From Eledone cirrhosa (taxonomy: Eukaryota; Mollusca; Cephalopoda; Octopoda; Eledonidae), in assembly GCA_964016885.1 (NCBI GenBank), contig OZ024759.1, positions 4,902,546 through 4,966,545 on the forward strand: a DNA stretch of 64,000 bases, in the 5' to 3' direction. The notes below the pieces were generated by a model. The model saw nothing but the letters and a program-made list of their open reading frames with translations, was not told the DNA's origin and did not search any database. A program made the position numbers and the translations under genes. The first letter of the stretch is position 1; every line of letters starts with the position of its first letter. Below are positions 45,301-55,126 of the stretch, piece by piece.

Positions 45301-46256
45301 TAGTCACTGTACTATTGTAACTAGTACTCTACTAACTACCACTATACTAACTATTGTAACTAGTACTCTACTAACTACTACTACATCATTCACTATACTA
45401 ACTATTGTAACTAGTACTCTACTAACTACCACTATACCATTCACTATACTAACTATTGTAACTAGTACTCTATTAACTACCACTACATCATTCACTATAC
45501 TAACTATTGTAACTAGTACTCTACTAACTACCACTATACCATTCACTATACTAACTATTGTAACTAGTACTCTACTAACTACCACTACATCATTCACTAT
45601 ACTAACTATTGTAACTAGTACTCTACTAACTACCACTATACCATTCACTATACTAACTATTGTAACTAGTACTCTACTAACTACCACTACATCATTCACT
45701 ATACTAACTATTGTAACTAGTACTCTACTAACTACCACTATACCATTCACTATACTAACTATTGTAACTAGTACTCTACTAACTACCACTATACCATTCA
45801 CTATACTAACTATTGTAACTAGTACTCTACTAACTACCACTACATCATTCACTATACTAACTATTGTAACTAGTACTCTACTAACTACCACTACATCATT
45901 CACTATACTAACTATTGTAACTAGTACTCTACTAATTACCACTATACCAATCACTATACTAACTATTGTAACTAGTACTCTACTAACTACCACTACATCA
46001 TTCACTATACTAACTATTGTAACTAGTACTCTACTAACTACCACTATACCATTCACTATACTAACTACCACTACATCATTCACTATACTAACTATTGTAA
46101 CTAGTACTCTACTAACTACTACTACATCATTCATTATACTAACTATTGTAACTAGTACTCTACTAACTACTACTAAATCATTCACTATACTAACTATTGT
46201 AACTAGTACGCTACTAACTACCACTATACCATTCACTATACTATTATAACTACCAC
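45301..46256. repeat. Minisatellite, 51-bp unit with two alternating variants
   Basis: About 18 units containing ACTATTGTAACTAGTACTCT and ACTAACTACCACTA, followed by either CATCATTCACTATACTA or TACCATTCACTATACTA. For most of the array the two variants alternate, giving a 102-bp dimer. The 349- and 354-residue frames on the two strands follow from 51 being a multiple of three. Confidence 0.95.
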
Positions 46257-46280
46257 TCTGTAGTAGTAGTAGTGGCACTC

Positions 46281-48078
46281 CATCGGTTACGATGAGTGTT
46301 CCAACTGATACAATCAACAGTACAACCTGCTCGTGAAATTTACATGCAAGTGGCTGAGTATTCCACAAACACGCGTACCCATAATATAGTTCTCAGGGAG
46401 ATTCAGCAAGACACAATATGTGACAAGGCTAGCATTTCGAATTACAGGTACAGTTCATTTTTGCCAGCTGAGTGGACTGGAGCAACATGAAATAAAGTGT
46501 CTTGCTCAAGGACACAGTGGACTGGAGCAACATGAAATAAAGTGTCTTGCTCAAGGACACAGTGGACTGGAGCAACATGAAATAAAGTGTCTTGCTCAAG
46601 GACACAGTGGACTGAAGCAACATGAAATAAAGTGTCTTGCTCAAGGACACAGTGGACTGGAGCAACATGAAATAAGGTGTCTTGCTCAAGGACACAGTGG
46701 ACTGGAGCAACATGAAATAAGGTGTCTTGCTCAAGGACACAGTGGACTGGAGCAACATGAAATAAAGTGTCTTGCTCAAGGACACAGTGGACTGGAGCAA
46801 CATGAAATAAAGTGTCTTGCTCAAGGACACAGTGGACTGGAGCAACATGAAATAAAGTGTCTTGCTCAAGGACACAGTGGACTGGAGCAACATGAAATAA
46901 AGTGTCTTGCTCAAGGACACAGTGGACTGGAGCAACATGAAATAAAGTGTCTTGCTCAAGGACACAGTGGACTGGAGCAACATGAAATAAAGTGTCTTGC
47001 TCAAGGACACAGTGGACTGGAGCAACATGAAATAAAGTGTCTTGCTCAAGGACACAGTGGACTGGAGCAACATGAAATAAAGTGTCTTGCTCAAGGACAC
47101 AGTGGACTGGAGCAACATGAAATAAAGTGTCTTGCTCAAGGACACAGTGGACTGGAGCAACATGAAATAAGGTGTCTTGCTCAAGGACACAGTGGACTGG
47201 AGCAACATGAAATAAAGTGTCTTGCTCAAGGACACAGTGGACTGGAGCAACATGAAATAAGGTGTCTTGCTCAAGGACACAGTGGACTGGAGCAACATGA
47301 AATAAAGTGTCTTGCTCAAGGACACAGTGGACTAGAGCAACATGAAATAAAGTTTCTTGCTCAAGGACACAGTGGACTGGAGCAACATGAAATAAAGTGT
47401 CTTGCTCAAGGACACAGTGGACTGGAGCAACATGAAATAAAGTGTCTTGCTCAAGGACACAGTGGACTGGAGCAACATGAAATAAAGTGTCTTGCTCAAG
47501 GACACAGTGGACTAGAGCAACATGAAATAAAGTGTCTTGCTCAAGGACACAGTGGACTGGAGCAACATGAAATAAAGTGTCTTGCTCAAGGACACAGTGG
47601 ACTGGAGCAACATGAAATAAAGTGTCTTGCTCAAGGACACAGTGGACTGGAGCAACATGAAATAAAGTGTCTTGCTCAAGGACACAGTGGACTGGAGCAA
47701 CATGAAATAAAGTGTCTTGCTCAAGGACACAGTGGACTGGAGCAACATGAAATAAAGTGTCTTGCTCAAGGACACAGTGGACTGGAGCAACATGAAATAA
47801 AGTGTCTTGCTCAAGGACACAGTGGACTGGAGCAACGCGAAATAAAGTGTCTTGCTCAAGGACACAGTGGACTGGAGCAACATGAAATAAGGTGTCTTGC
47901 TCAAGGACACAGTGGACTGGAGCAACATGAAATAAAGTGTCTTGCTCAAGGACACAGTGGACTGGAGCAACATGAAATAAAGTGTCTTGCTCAAGGACAC
48001 AATGTACTGCTGGGAATTGAACTCGTGACCTTACAATCTTAAGCCGAATACCCTAACTACGAAGCCACGTGCTTCACT
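46281..48078 (-). mobile_element. SINE-B composite with an expanded internal minisatellite
   Basis: The minus-strand head is at 48078-48001 (GTGGCTTCGTAGTTAGGG, B box in GGTCACGAGTTCAATTCCC). The body continues to 46281 with AGAACTATATTATGGGTAC and ACTTGCATGTAAATTTCACG. Between them the 45-bp segment that normally occurs once is repeated 34 times (46471-48000). Confidence 0.85.
46471..48000. repeat. 45-bp minisatellite, exactly 34 copies, derived from SINE-B
   Basis: Unit AGTGGACTGGAGCAACATG + AAATAAAGTGTCTTGCTC + AAGGACAC (joined with one shared base). 1,530 bp without indels, so the phase is perfect throughout. Variants are few point changes (AAGGTGT, CTAGAGC, CTGAAGC, AAGTTTC). The 540-residue plus frame (SGLEQHEIKCLAQGH repeated) and the minus frames are artefacts of 45 being a multiple of three. 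Confidence 0.97.
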
Positions 48079-48164
48079 CCACTCTACCGCTCTACTAACT
48101 ACCACTACACCATTCATTATACTAACTATTATAACTACCACTCTACTAGTAATATTTATGAGTA

Positions 48165-48475
48165 ATATTAACTAATTATATTAACTAATTATATTGACTA
48201 ATTATATTAACTAATTATATAGACTAATTATATTAACTAATTATATTGACTAATTATATAGACTAATTATATTAACTAATTATATTGACTAATTATATTG
48301 ACTAATTATATTGACTAATTATATTGACTAATAATATTGACTAATTATATTGACTAATTATATTGACTAATAATATTGACTAATTATATTGACTAATAAT
48401 ATTGACTAATAATATTGACTAATTATATTGACTAATTATATTGACTAATAATATTGACTAATTATATGAACTAAT
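48165..48475. repeat. Short-unit minisatellite TTATATTGACTAA
   Basis: About 20 or more copies of a 12-16-bp unit alternating TTAACTAATTATA and TTGACTAATTATA, with AATAATATTGACT variants. Confidence 0.92.
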
Positions 48476-48476
48476 A

Positions 48477-48606
48477 ATTGTTTCTACGTAAGGCACAAGG
48501 CCAGCAATTACACAGTACATTACTGGTACTTTATTTTATCGACCCCGTAAGGATGAAAGGCAAAGTCAACCTCGGCGGGATTTGAACTCAGATCGTAAAG
48601 GGACGT
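48477..48606 (-). mobile_element. SINE-A, truncated at the head
   Basis: TAATTGTTTCTACGTAAGGC to GATTTGAACTCAGATCGTAA and AGGGACGTAACT. The head is replaced by a fragment running the other way that contains GGGTTCAAATCC. Confidence 0.82.
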
Positions 48607-48836
48607 AACTGGGTTCAAATCCTACTGAAGTTATAGCTCTGGCTTTCATCCTAACAAGGTTGATAAAGTAAAGTACCAGTAACGTACTGGGGTTGATAAA
48701 GTAAAGTACCAGTAATGTACTGGGGTTGATAAAGTAAAGTACCAGTAACGTACTGGGGTTGATAAAGTAAAGTACCAGTAATGTACTGGGGTTGATAAAG
48801 TACCAGTAACGTACTGGGGTTGATAAAATAAAGTAC
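48607..48836 (+). repeat. 33-bp tandem array derived from SINE-A
   Basis: A plus-strand SINE-A piece starting GGGTTCAAATCCTACTG leads into about five copies of GGTTGATAAAGTAAAGTACC + AGTAATGTACTGG. This is the conserved SINE-A segment GTCGATAAAATAAAGTACC multiplied in tandem. It ends 45 bp before the exon donor at 48881. Confidence 0.85.
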
Positions 48837-48880
48837 CTGGACTGGTGAGAGATAAAAGCTGAGATATGAAAATAACTAAC

Positions 48881-49018
48881 CTTTCTGACAACTGTTTCCT
48901 TCATAACCTGGAGCACATCTACCCCTTGAACAGATCCCTAATTCCACATTACACCTGTTGTTATCTTCACAATGACACACCTGATCACAGTTGGCACCAA
49001 GTCTTCCACTACTGCACA
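48881..49018 (-). CDS. EGF-like domain exon
   Basis: 138 bp, acceptor CCTGTTACAG, donor GTTAGT. It encodes V-C-SSGRLGANC..CHCEDNNRC..LGICSRGRCAPGYEGNSCQK; eight cysteines. A hAT-type MITE begins 28 bp beyond the acceptor, inside the intron. Confidence 0.87.
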
Positions 49019-49045
49019 CTGTAACAGGAAAACATTGGTGTAGAT

Positions 49046-49772
49046 CAGGGATTGGCAACTTCTTTGCCTCCACGGGCCGGACGAATGCCATAAAAGAATA
49101 ATTATGGAAAATTACACAAGCTAAAATTTAATCTCGAGTGTTGACTATACTATTCATTTCTCAAATCTTGAATTATATTCACAAATACCTCTGAATCCTG
49201 TGATTTCCCTCCTTGAAATGATGGAAAATGCACAATTTTTATTTCAAAGTTGATGTTCCCACAACTGTAGCTTTTTTTCAAAGACAACAATATGGTTATA
49301 CATTTCATTTACGAGCTGAGTTTTACCTTGAAGTTGTAAATTTAAGTTATTTAACCCTTTAGCACTTACATTATTCTATATTTACTATTGTAGTTTCACA
49401 GTAAACACTTTATCTTATATAGTTATCTCACATAATATTGAATCTATGAGATTTTGATATTATTTATTTTGAGAAGAATACCTTAACGTCAGTATGAGTG
49501 GCTAGTTACAGCCGGTTTGAACAGAAAAAAGTGAGAGATTTCTGGCCGGATATGGCCGGTTTAAATGCTAAAGGGTTAAACGAGTCACAATATCCTCAAT
49601 AAATACCAAAGTTGTAACAGCAGGCCTTTTATTGTATTCGAAAGGCTCGTCTCTCATGTTACAATAAATTTAAATTTTAAATAAACAACTCATTGGGCAT
49701 AAGTTCTTGCAGGCTGGTCGAAATCCTTTCCTGAGCTGGACCGGCCTGTGCGCCATAAGTAGCCAACCCCTG
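49046..49772. mobile_element. hAT-type element with a nested MITE
   Basis: Ends CAGGGATTGGCAACTT and AGTAGCCAACCCCTG are inverted with a few mismatches. The flanking octamers GTGTAGAT and CTGTAGGG agree at 5 of 8 positions. Internal GGGCCGGACGAATG and GGACCGGCCTGTGCGCC are mirrored near the ends. A piggyBac-type MITE sits inside at 49355-49575. No transposase frame is visible. Confidence 0.65.
49355..49575 (+). mobile_element. piggyBac-type MITE nested in the hAT-type element
   Basis: TTAA at 49351-49354 and 49576-49579, CCCTTTAGCACTTACATTA to TTTAAATGCTAAAGGG. 221 bp, complete. Confidence 0.88.
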
Positions 49773-49884
49773 CTGTAGGGTAATGTCTTGTGATGGTAAT
49801 GGTGGTACTGGTGGTAGTAGTGGGAATATTGCACCGGACAATTCTCGTTTCATTTTCTTCCAATTTTCTCTGTTGCTCCATGTT

Positions 49885-51375
49885 CATCACTCATGTCTCA
49901 CTCCTATAAATCATGTCACTTCTAACACATGTAGCAAACATCTTTCCCTTCCATGTCTCACTCCTATAAATCATATCACTTCTAACACATGTAGCAAACA
50001 TCTTTCCCTTCCATGTCTCACTCCTATAAATCATATTACTTTTAACACATGTAGCAAACATCTTTCCCTTCCATGTCTCACTCCTATAAATCATGTCACT
50101 TCTAACACATGTAGCAAACATCTTTCCCTTCCATGTCTCACTCCTATAAATCATATCACTTCTAACACATGTAGCAAACATCTTTCCCTTCCATGTCTCA
50201 CTCCTATAAATCATGTCACTTCTAACACATGTAGCAAACATCTTTCCCTTCCATGTCTCACTCCTATAAATCATGTCACTTCTAACACATGTAGCAAACA
50301 TCTTTCCCTTCCATGTCTCACTCCTATAAATCATATCACTTCTAACACATGTAGCAAACATCTTTCCCTTCCATGTCTCACTCCTATAAATCATGTCACT
50401 TCTAACATATGTAGCAAACATCTTTCCCTTCCATGTCTCACTCCTATAAATCATGTCACTTCTAACACATGTAGCAAACATCTTTCCCTTCATGTCTCAC
50501 TCCTATAAATCATGTCACTTCTAACATATGTAGCAAACATCTTTCCCTTCCATGTCTCACTCCTATAAATCATGTCACTTCTAACACATGTAGCAAACAT
50601 CTTTCCCTTCCATGTCTCACTCCTATAAATCATGTCACTTCTAACACATGTAGCAAACATATTTCCCTTCCATGCCTCACTCCTATAAATTATGTCACTT
50701 CTAACACATGTAGCAAACATCTTTCCCTTCCATGTCTCACTCCTATAAATCATGTCACTTCTAACACATGTAGCAAACATCTTTCCCTTCCATGTCTCAC
50801 TCCTATAAATCATGTCACTTCTAACATATGTAGCAAACATCTTTCCCTTCCATGCCTCACTCCTATAAATCATGTCACTTCTAACACATGTAGCAAACAT
50901 CTTTCCCTTCCATGTCTCACTCCTATAAATCATGTCACTTCTAACACATGTAGCAAACATCTTTCCCTTCCATGTCTCACTCCTATAAATCATGTCACTT
51001 CTAACACATGTAGCAAACATCTTTCCCTTCCATGTCTCACTCCTATAAATCATGTCACTTCTAACATATGTAGCAAACATCTTTCCCTTCCATGCCTCAC
51101 TCCTATAAATCATGTCACTTCTAACACATGTAGCAAACATCTTTCCCTTCCATGTCTCACTCCTATAAATCATGTCACTTCTAACACATGTAGCAAACAT
51201 CTTTCCCTTCCATGTCTCACTCCTATAAATCATGTCACTTCTAACACATGAAGCAAACATCTTTCCCTTCCATGTCTCACTCCTATAAATCATGTCACTT
51301 CTAACACATGTAGCAAACATCTTTCCCTTCCATGTCTCACTCCTATAAATTATGTCTCTTTTTAAGCATGTATCA
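49885..51375 (-). repeat. 60-bp minisatellite derived from a LINE coding segment, ~24 copies
   Basis: Minus-strand unit encodes KGKMFATCVRSDMIYRSETW (20 codons). This matches the LINE C-terminal segment GRLYDACIRTAMLHGSETWA of the copy at 34.4 kb in position and pattern. The adjacent unique sequence (EQQRKLEENETRIVRC at 49790-49880) continues like that LINE protein (EDLCRLERNEAFMLRW). A one-base deletion at 50490 divides the array into two frames. Single copies of the same segment flank EGF exons at 52160-52300 and 53085-53160. Confidence 0.85.
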
Positions 51376-51444
51376 TACATATCTCTCCTCCATGTGATGT
51401 CTCAATATATTATTTTAGAAACAAAGCTACACTACACCACTTAC

Positions 51445-51582
51445 CTGTCTGACAGTTGCTACCTTCATAACCAGCAGCACATCCGCCACTAGAACACACA
51501 CCTGTCTGTTTGTTACACCTGCTGTTATCTGCACAGTGACATGTATATTTACAGTTGGGTCCAAATTTACCTGTTTTACACC
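51445..51582 (-). CDS. EGF-like domain exon
   Basis: 138 bp, acceptor ATTTTCAG, donor GTAAGT. It encodes G-C-KTGKFGPNC..CHCADNSRC..TGVCSSGGCAAGYEGSNCQT; eight cysteines. The 9-mer ACCTGTCTG (plus strand) occurs across its donor (51443) and again 57 bp inside (51500); this is the direct repeat that bounds the unit amplified in the neighbouring arrays. Confidence 0.88.
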
Positions 51583-51649
51583 CTGAAAATAAAATATGAA
51601 AGTCTAAATATATTTATTAATTTACATTAATTTCTGATAGTTTCATATT

Positions 51650-51735
51650 TTACATGGCGGACATTATCAGAGTTTTTGATGAACAGTATGGTTTTCATCC
51701 TGGACGTAGCAGAGCTGCATGATTAAATAATTAGC
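51650..51735 (+). pseudogene. LINE RT fragment
   Basis: Plus-strand DEQYGFHPGRSRAA-like stretch (51680-51720), the conserved Q-x-GF-x-PGRST block preceding RT motif A. It lies in the intron just upstream of the exon at 51445. Confidence 0.55.
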
Positions 51736-51969
51736 TCGAAACCAGTATCACACTGATGATGACATCATATCACCTGCTGATGATGTTTCTCATGGATAAG
51801 ATGAAAGCTTTTTCACAAATGGGATCCTAGCACTGCAACACCAATGGAGAAAGGGTGTGGACCGCAGGGGGGACTATTTGCAAAAATAAACCTCATTTGG
51901 TCACATTGCATGAGAGTAACTTGTTCAACCTAAGAACTATTCAGAAGAGCCTTGTATTACACCACTTAG

Positions 51970-52106
51970 CTGTCTGACAGTTGCTACCTTCATAACCAGC
52001 AGCACATCCTCCACTGGAACACACACCTGTCTGTTTGTTACACCTGTTGTTGTCAGCACAGTGACAAATATTGCCATAGTTGGGCCAAATTTACCTGTTT
52101 TACACC
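51970..52106 (-). pseudogene. Dead EGF exon: lost donor and 1-bp deletion
   Basis: Closely related to the exon at 51445-51582. The donor reads CAGACAG|CTAAGT in place of GTAAGT, and the exon is 137 bp because one base is missing near 52083 (TTTGGCCCAACTATG for the expected TTTGGACCCAACTG). It could not be joined in frame. Confidence 0.82.
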
Positions 52107-52358
52107 CTGAAAATAAAAATATGGAATGTTCTGCATGAGTAAGGGGTTAATGGACAGCTTCTTGCTCCTATAAATCATGTCACCTCTAACACATGTAGCA
52201 TACATCTTGCCTTTCCATTCTCTTCAGCTTCTCCTGTAGCTCCATCTTCATCACTCAGTATGTAGCATATATCTTTCCCTTCCATGCGATGCAAACTTGT
52301 TACAAACATTTTCTTTCCATGCGATGTCCCAATATACTAAGTTACAAACAAAGCTTAC

Positions 52359-52478
52359 CTGTCTGACAGTTGCTACCTTCATAACCAGCAGCACATCCTC
52401 CACTGGAACACACACCTGCTGTTGTCAGAACAGTGACATGTGTTGCCACAGTTGGGTCCAATTTACCTGTTTTACACC
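52359..52478 (-). pseudogene. Shortened EGF exon with compensating deletions (120 bp)
   Basis: Donor GTAAGC and acceptor ATTTTCAG remain. A 1-bp deletion near 52461 shifts the frame (reading KLDPTVATHVTVLTTAG in place of the cysteine-rich first half), and a 17-bp deletion removing the KQTG region restores it, so the last half GVCSSGGCAAGYEGSNCQT is in frame. Total loss is 18 bp, so the exon keeps phase, but five cysteines are gone. Confidence 0.75.
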
Positions 52479-52679
52479 CTGAAAATAAAATATGGAAGTC
52501 TAAATATATTTGACAATTCACATTAATTTCTGATAGTCTCATATTTTAAATGGTGGACATTATCCTAATTCTGTAAAATTGAGATAAGAAAGATTGCTCC
52601 AATTAAAGAAGGAACTCCTTGTTAAACCTTCCTGATAAAGTTTATGATAAATGTCTGACAAAGAGAGATTGTTGTGTTC

Positions 52680-52900
52680 AAGTTAGCTGATGGACAATGT
52701 GGTTTTACCCTGGATGCAGTAAAGCTGACCAAATATTCACAGTGAGGTAGGTCTTTGATAAATCATGGGATTACTGCCAAGAGATGTATTCCTGTTTTGC
52801 AGACATCAAAAAGGCTTATGACAGTATTTTACAGGATCAGATGTGGAATGTTCTGAATGACTATGGGGTCGATGGACACATCCCGGCTCCAATAAATTAG
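52680..52900 (+). pseudogene. LINE reverse-transcriptase fragment with motif A
   Basis: Plus-strand ADQIFTVRQVFDKSWDY-like sequence (with a one-base shift and stop near 52740), then QEMYSCFADIKKAYDSILQD, which contains RT motif A (FADIKKAYD), then MWNVLNDYGVDGHIPA. Together with 51650-51735 and the minus-strand pieces at 49.8 and 54.5 kb it shows repeated LINE debris carried with duplicated EGF exons. Confidence 0.7.
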
Positions 52901-53200
52901 TCATCCCCATTTTTCCTCAACACATGATCCAGCATATCCTTTCATTTCTCTTCATAAATATTATTGACACTATTTACATCAATCTCTGCAAAATATTGAT
53001 TTCCTGCCTCTTTCATGGGGATATTTCACCGGACCATTCTCATTTCAAGTCTCCTCTGCTTTCTCTGTTGTTCCATCTTCATCAATCATGTCTCACTCTT
53101 AAAAATAATGTCACTTCTAACACATGTAGCATACATTTTTCCCTTCCATGTGATGTCTCAATATATTAAGTTAGAAACCAAGCTATACTACACCACTTAC

Positions 53201-54240
53201 CTGTCTGACAGTTTCTATCTTCATAACCAGCACCACACCTGTCTGACAGTTGCTACCTTCATAACCAGCACCACACCTGTCTGACAGTTGCTACCTTCAT
53301 AACCAGCACCACACCTGTCTGACAGTTGTTACCTTTATAACCAGCACCACACCTGTCTGACAGTTTCTATCTTCATAACCAGCACCACACCTGTCTGACA
53401 GTTGCTACCTTCATAACCAGCACCACGCCTGTCTGACAGTTGCTACCTTCATAACCAGCACCACACCTGTCTGACAGTTGTTACCTTTATAACCAGCACC
53501 ACACCTGTCTGACAGTTGCTACCTTCATAACCAACACCACACCTGTCTGACAGTTGTTACCTTCATAACCAGCACCACACCTGTCTGACAGTTGCTACCT
53601 TCATAACCAGCACCACACCTGTCTGACAGTTGTTACCTTTATAACCAGCACCACACCTGTCTGACAGTTGTTACCTTCATAACCAGCACCACACCTGTCT
53701 GACAGTTGTTACCTTTATAACCAGCACCACACCTGTCTGACAGTTGCTACCTTCATAACCAACACCACACCTGTCTGACAGTTGTTACCTTTATAACCAG
53801 CACCACACCTGTCTGACAGTTGCTACCTTCATAACCAGCACCACACCTGTCTGACAGTTGTTACCTTCATAACCAGCACCACACCTGTCTGACAGTTGTT
53901 ACCTTTATAACCAGCACCACACCTGTCTGACAGTTGTTACCTTCATAACCAGCACCACACCTGTCTGACAGTTGTTACCTTTATAACCAGCACCACACCT
54001 GTCTGACAGTTGTTACCTTCATAACCAGCACCACACCTGTCTGACAGTTGTTACCTTTATAACCAGCACCACACCTGTCTGACAGTTGTTACCTTCATAA
54101 CCAGCACCACACCTGTCTGACAGTTGTTACCTTTATAACCAGCACCACACCTGTCTGACAGTTGCTACCTTCATAACCAGCACCACACCTGTCTGACAGT
54201 TGCTATCTTCATAACCAGCACCACACCTGTCTGACAGCTG
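53201..54240 (-). repeat. 38-bp minisatellite derived from the EGF exon
   Basis: About 26-27 units of ACACCTGTCTGACAGTTG + CTACCTTCATAACCAGCACC (plus strand). The unit is the 57-bp half-domain with a further 19-bp deletion. 38 is not a multiple of three, so it cannot encode EGF repeats. The left edge still has a perfect donor context (CAGACAG|GTAAGT at 53201). Two sub-variants, TTACCTTTATAA and CTACCTTCATAA, partly alternate. Confidence 0.92.
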
Positions 54241-54410
54241 ATACCTTTATAACAAGCACCACACCTCCACTACAACACACACCTGTCTGACAGCTGATAC
54301 CTTTATAACTAGCACCACACCTCCACTACAACACACACCTGTCTGACAGTTGATACCTTTATAACAAGCATCACACCTCCATTACAACACCCACCTGTCT
54401 GACACCTGTC
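54225..54410 (-). repeat. 56-bp EGF-derived units, about three copies
   Basis: Units starting ACCTGTCTGACAGCTGATAC, with ACCACACCTCCACTACAAC; spacing 54225 to 54281 is 56 bp. This is one base short of the 57-bp ancestral unit, so the frame breaks at each copy. Confidence 0.82.
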
Positions 54411-54600
54411 TGTTTCCATTACTCCTCTCACAGAGTCACTTTCATCCATCCTCAACACATGACCCAACCATCTCACACCATTTCTTTTCACAACATTCAT
54501 CAGTCGTCCTATCCCCATCATCCTTTTTAAATCATCTTTCAGCAGCCCTCAACTAATCCACTCGATCATTCTCATTTCCATTCTTTCCATAATTATTTAA
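54410..54600 (-). pseudogene. LINE C-terminal fragment fused to the EGF-derived array
   Basis: The minus-strand frame has LMNVVKRNGVRWLGHVLRMD, matching the C-terminal RWYGHVMRM block of LINE proteins, then ESDSVRGVMETDRCQTGG, where the LINE frame passes into the EGF-derived array at the CAGACAGGTG motif (54400-54415). Confidence 0.75.
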
Positions 54601-54994
54601 ATCTTGTGACTTAAATATTTTTCATATTTCAAAATAATCAATTAAACTTTAAATTGATTTTAAAAAGGTTTTTTTTCTTTACTTTTTAAAATATTTATTG
54701 AAGTGAAATATTAATTTCTAACATAATCACATGACTTGACATTTGAAGTGATGGGGTGGGGGCTTAAAGTAATACTACCTAGTATTTTACTGGTACTTAA
54801 TTAATCAACCCTGACAGTAGTGATGGATAAACCATTAAGCAAAATAATCACATGTTTAGGGTAACAAGGGAAAAGGGGTAAATTTTAATTAAATTAAACA
54901 TATTTTTCATTCTGTCAACACCTTCCATCCAATTTTCTTCCAGAAGTTATTTATGAGGTGAGGGGTGGTGGGGGATGCACACCATCATCCTTAA

Positions 54995-55126
54995 CCCTTT
55001 AGTATTTACATTACCCTATAAATACTATTATATTTTCACGGTAAGGGCTTTATCTCTCATAATTATCTCGCATAATATTGAATCTATGAGATTTTGATAT
55101 TATTTATTTTGAGAACAATACCTTGC
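54995..55126 (+). mobile_element. piggyBac-type MITE, 3' part lost
   Basis: TTAA at 54991-54994, CCCTTTAGTATTTACATTAC, cut after GAGAACAATACCTT where a SINE-A begins. Confidence 0.75.

Noticed and set aside
45200..46368. 349- and 354-residue frames on opposite strands as genes.
   Set aside because: Both come from a 51-bp minisatellite (17 codons) and overlap completely.
46471..48000. A CRISPR-like array.
   Set aside because: Units are contiguous with no unique spacers, the genome is eukaryotic, and the monomer is a SINE segment. The same holds for the other arrays.
46420..48042. A 540-residue open frame of 15-residue repeats (and the opposing minus-strand frames).
   Set aside because: The unit is a 45-bp piece of a SINE; 45 is a multiple of three, so all stop-free frames stay open on both strands. 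There are no splice sites, no domain and the frame begins and ends in SINE sequence.
49783..51380. Repeated KGKMFATCVRSDMIYRSETW frames as a repeat protein gene.
   Set aside because: The unit is a multiplied LINE segment; the plus strand is equally open and no start, exon structure or non-repeat domain fits a gene.
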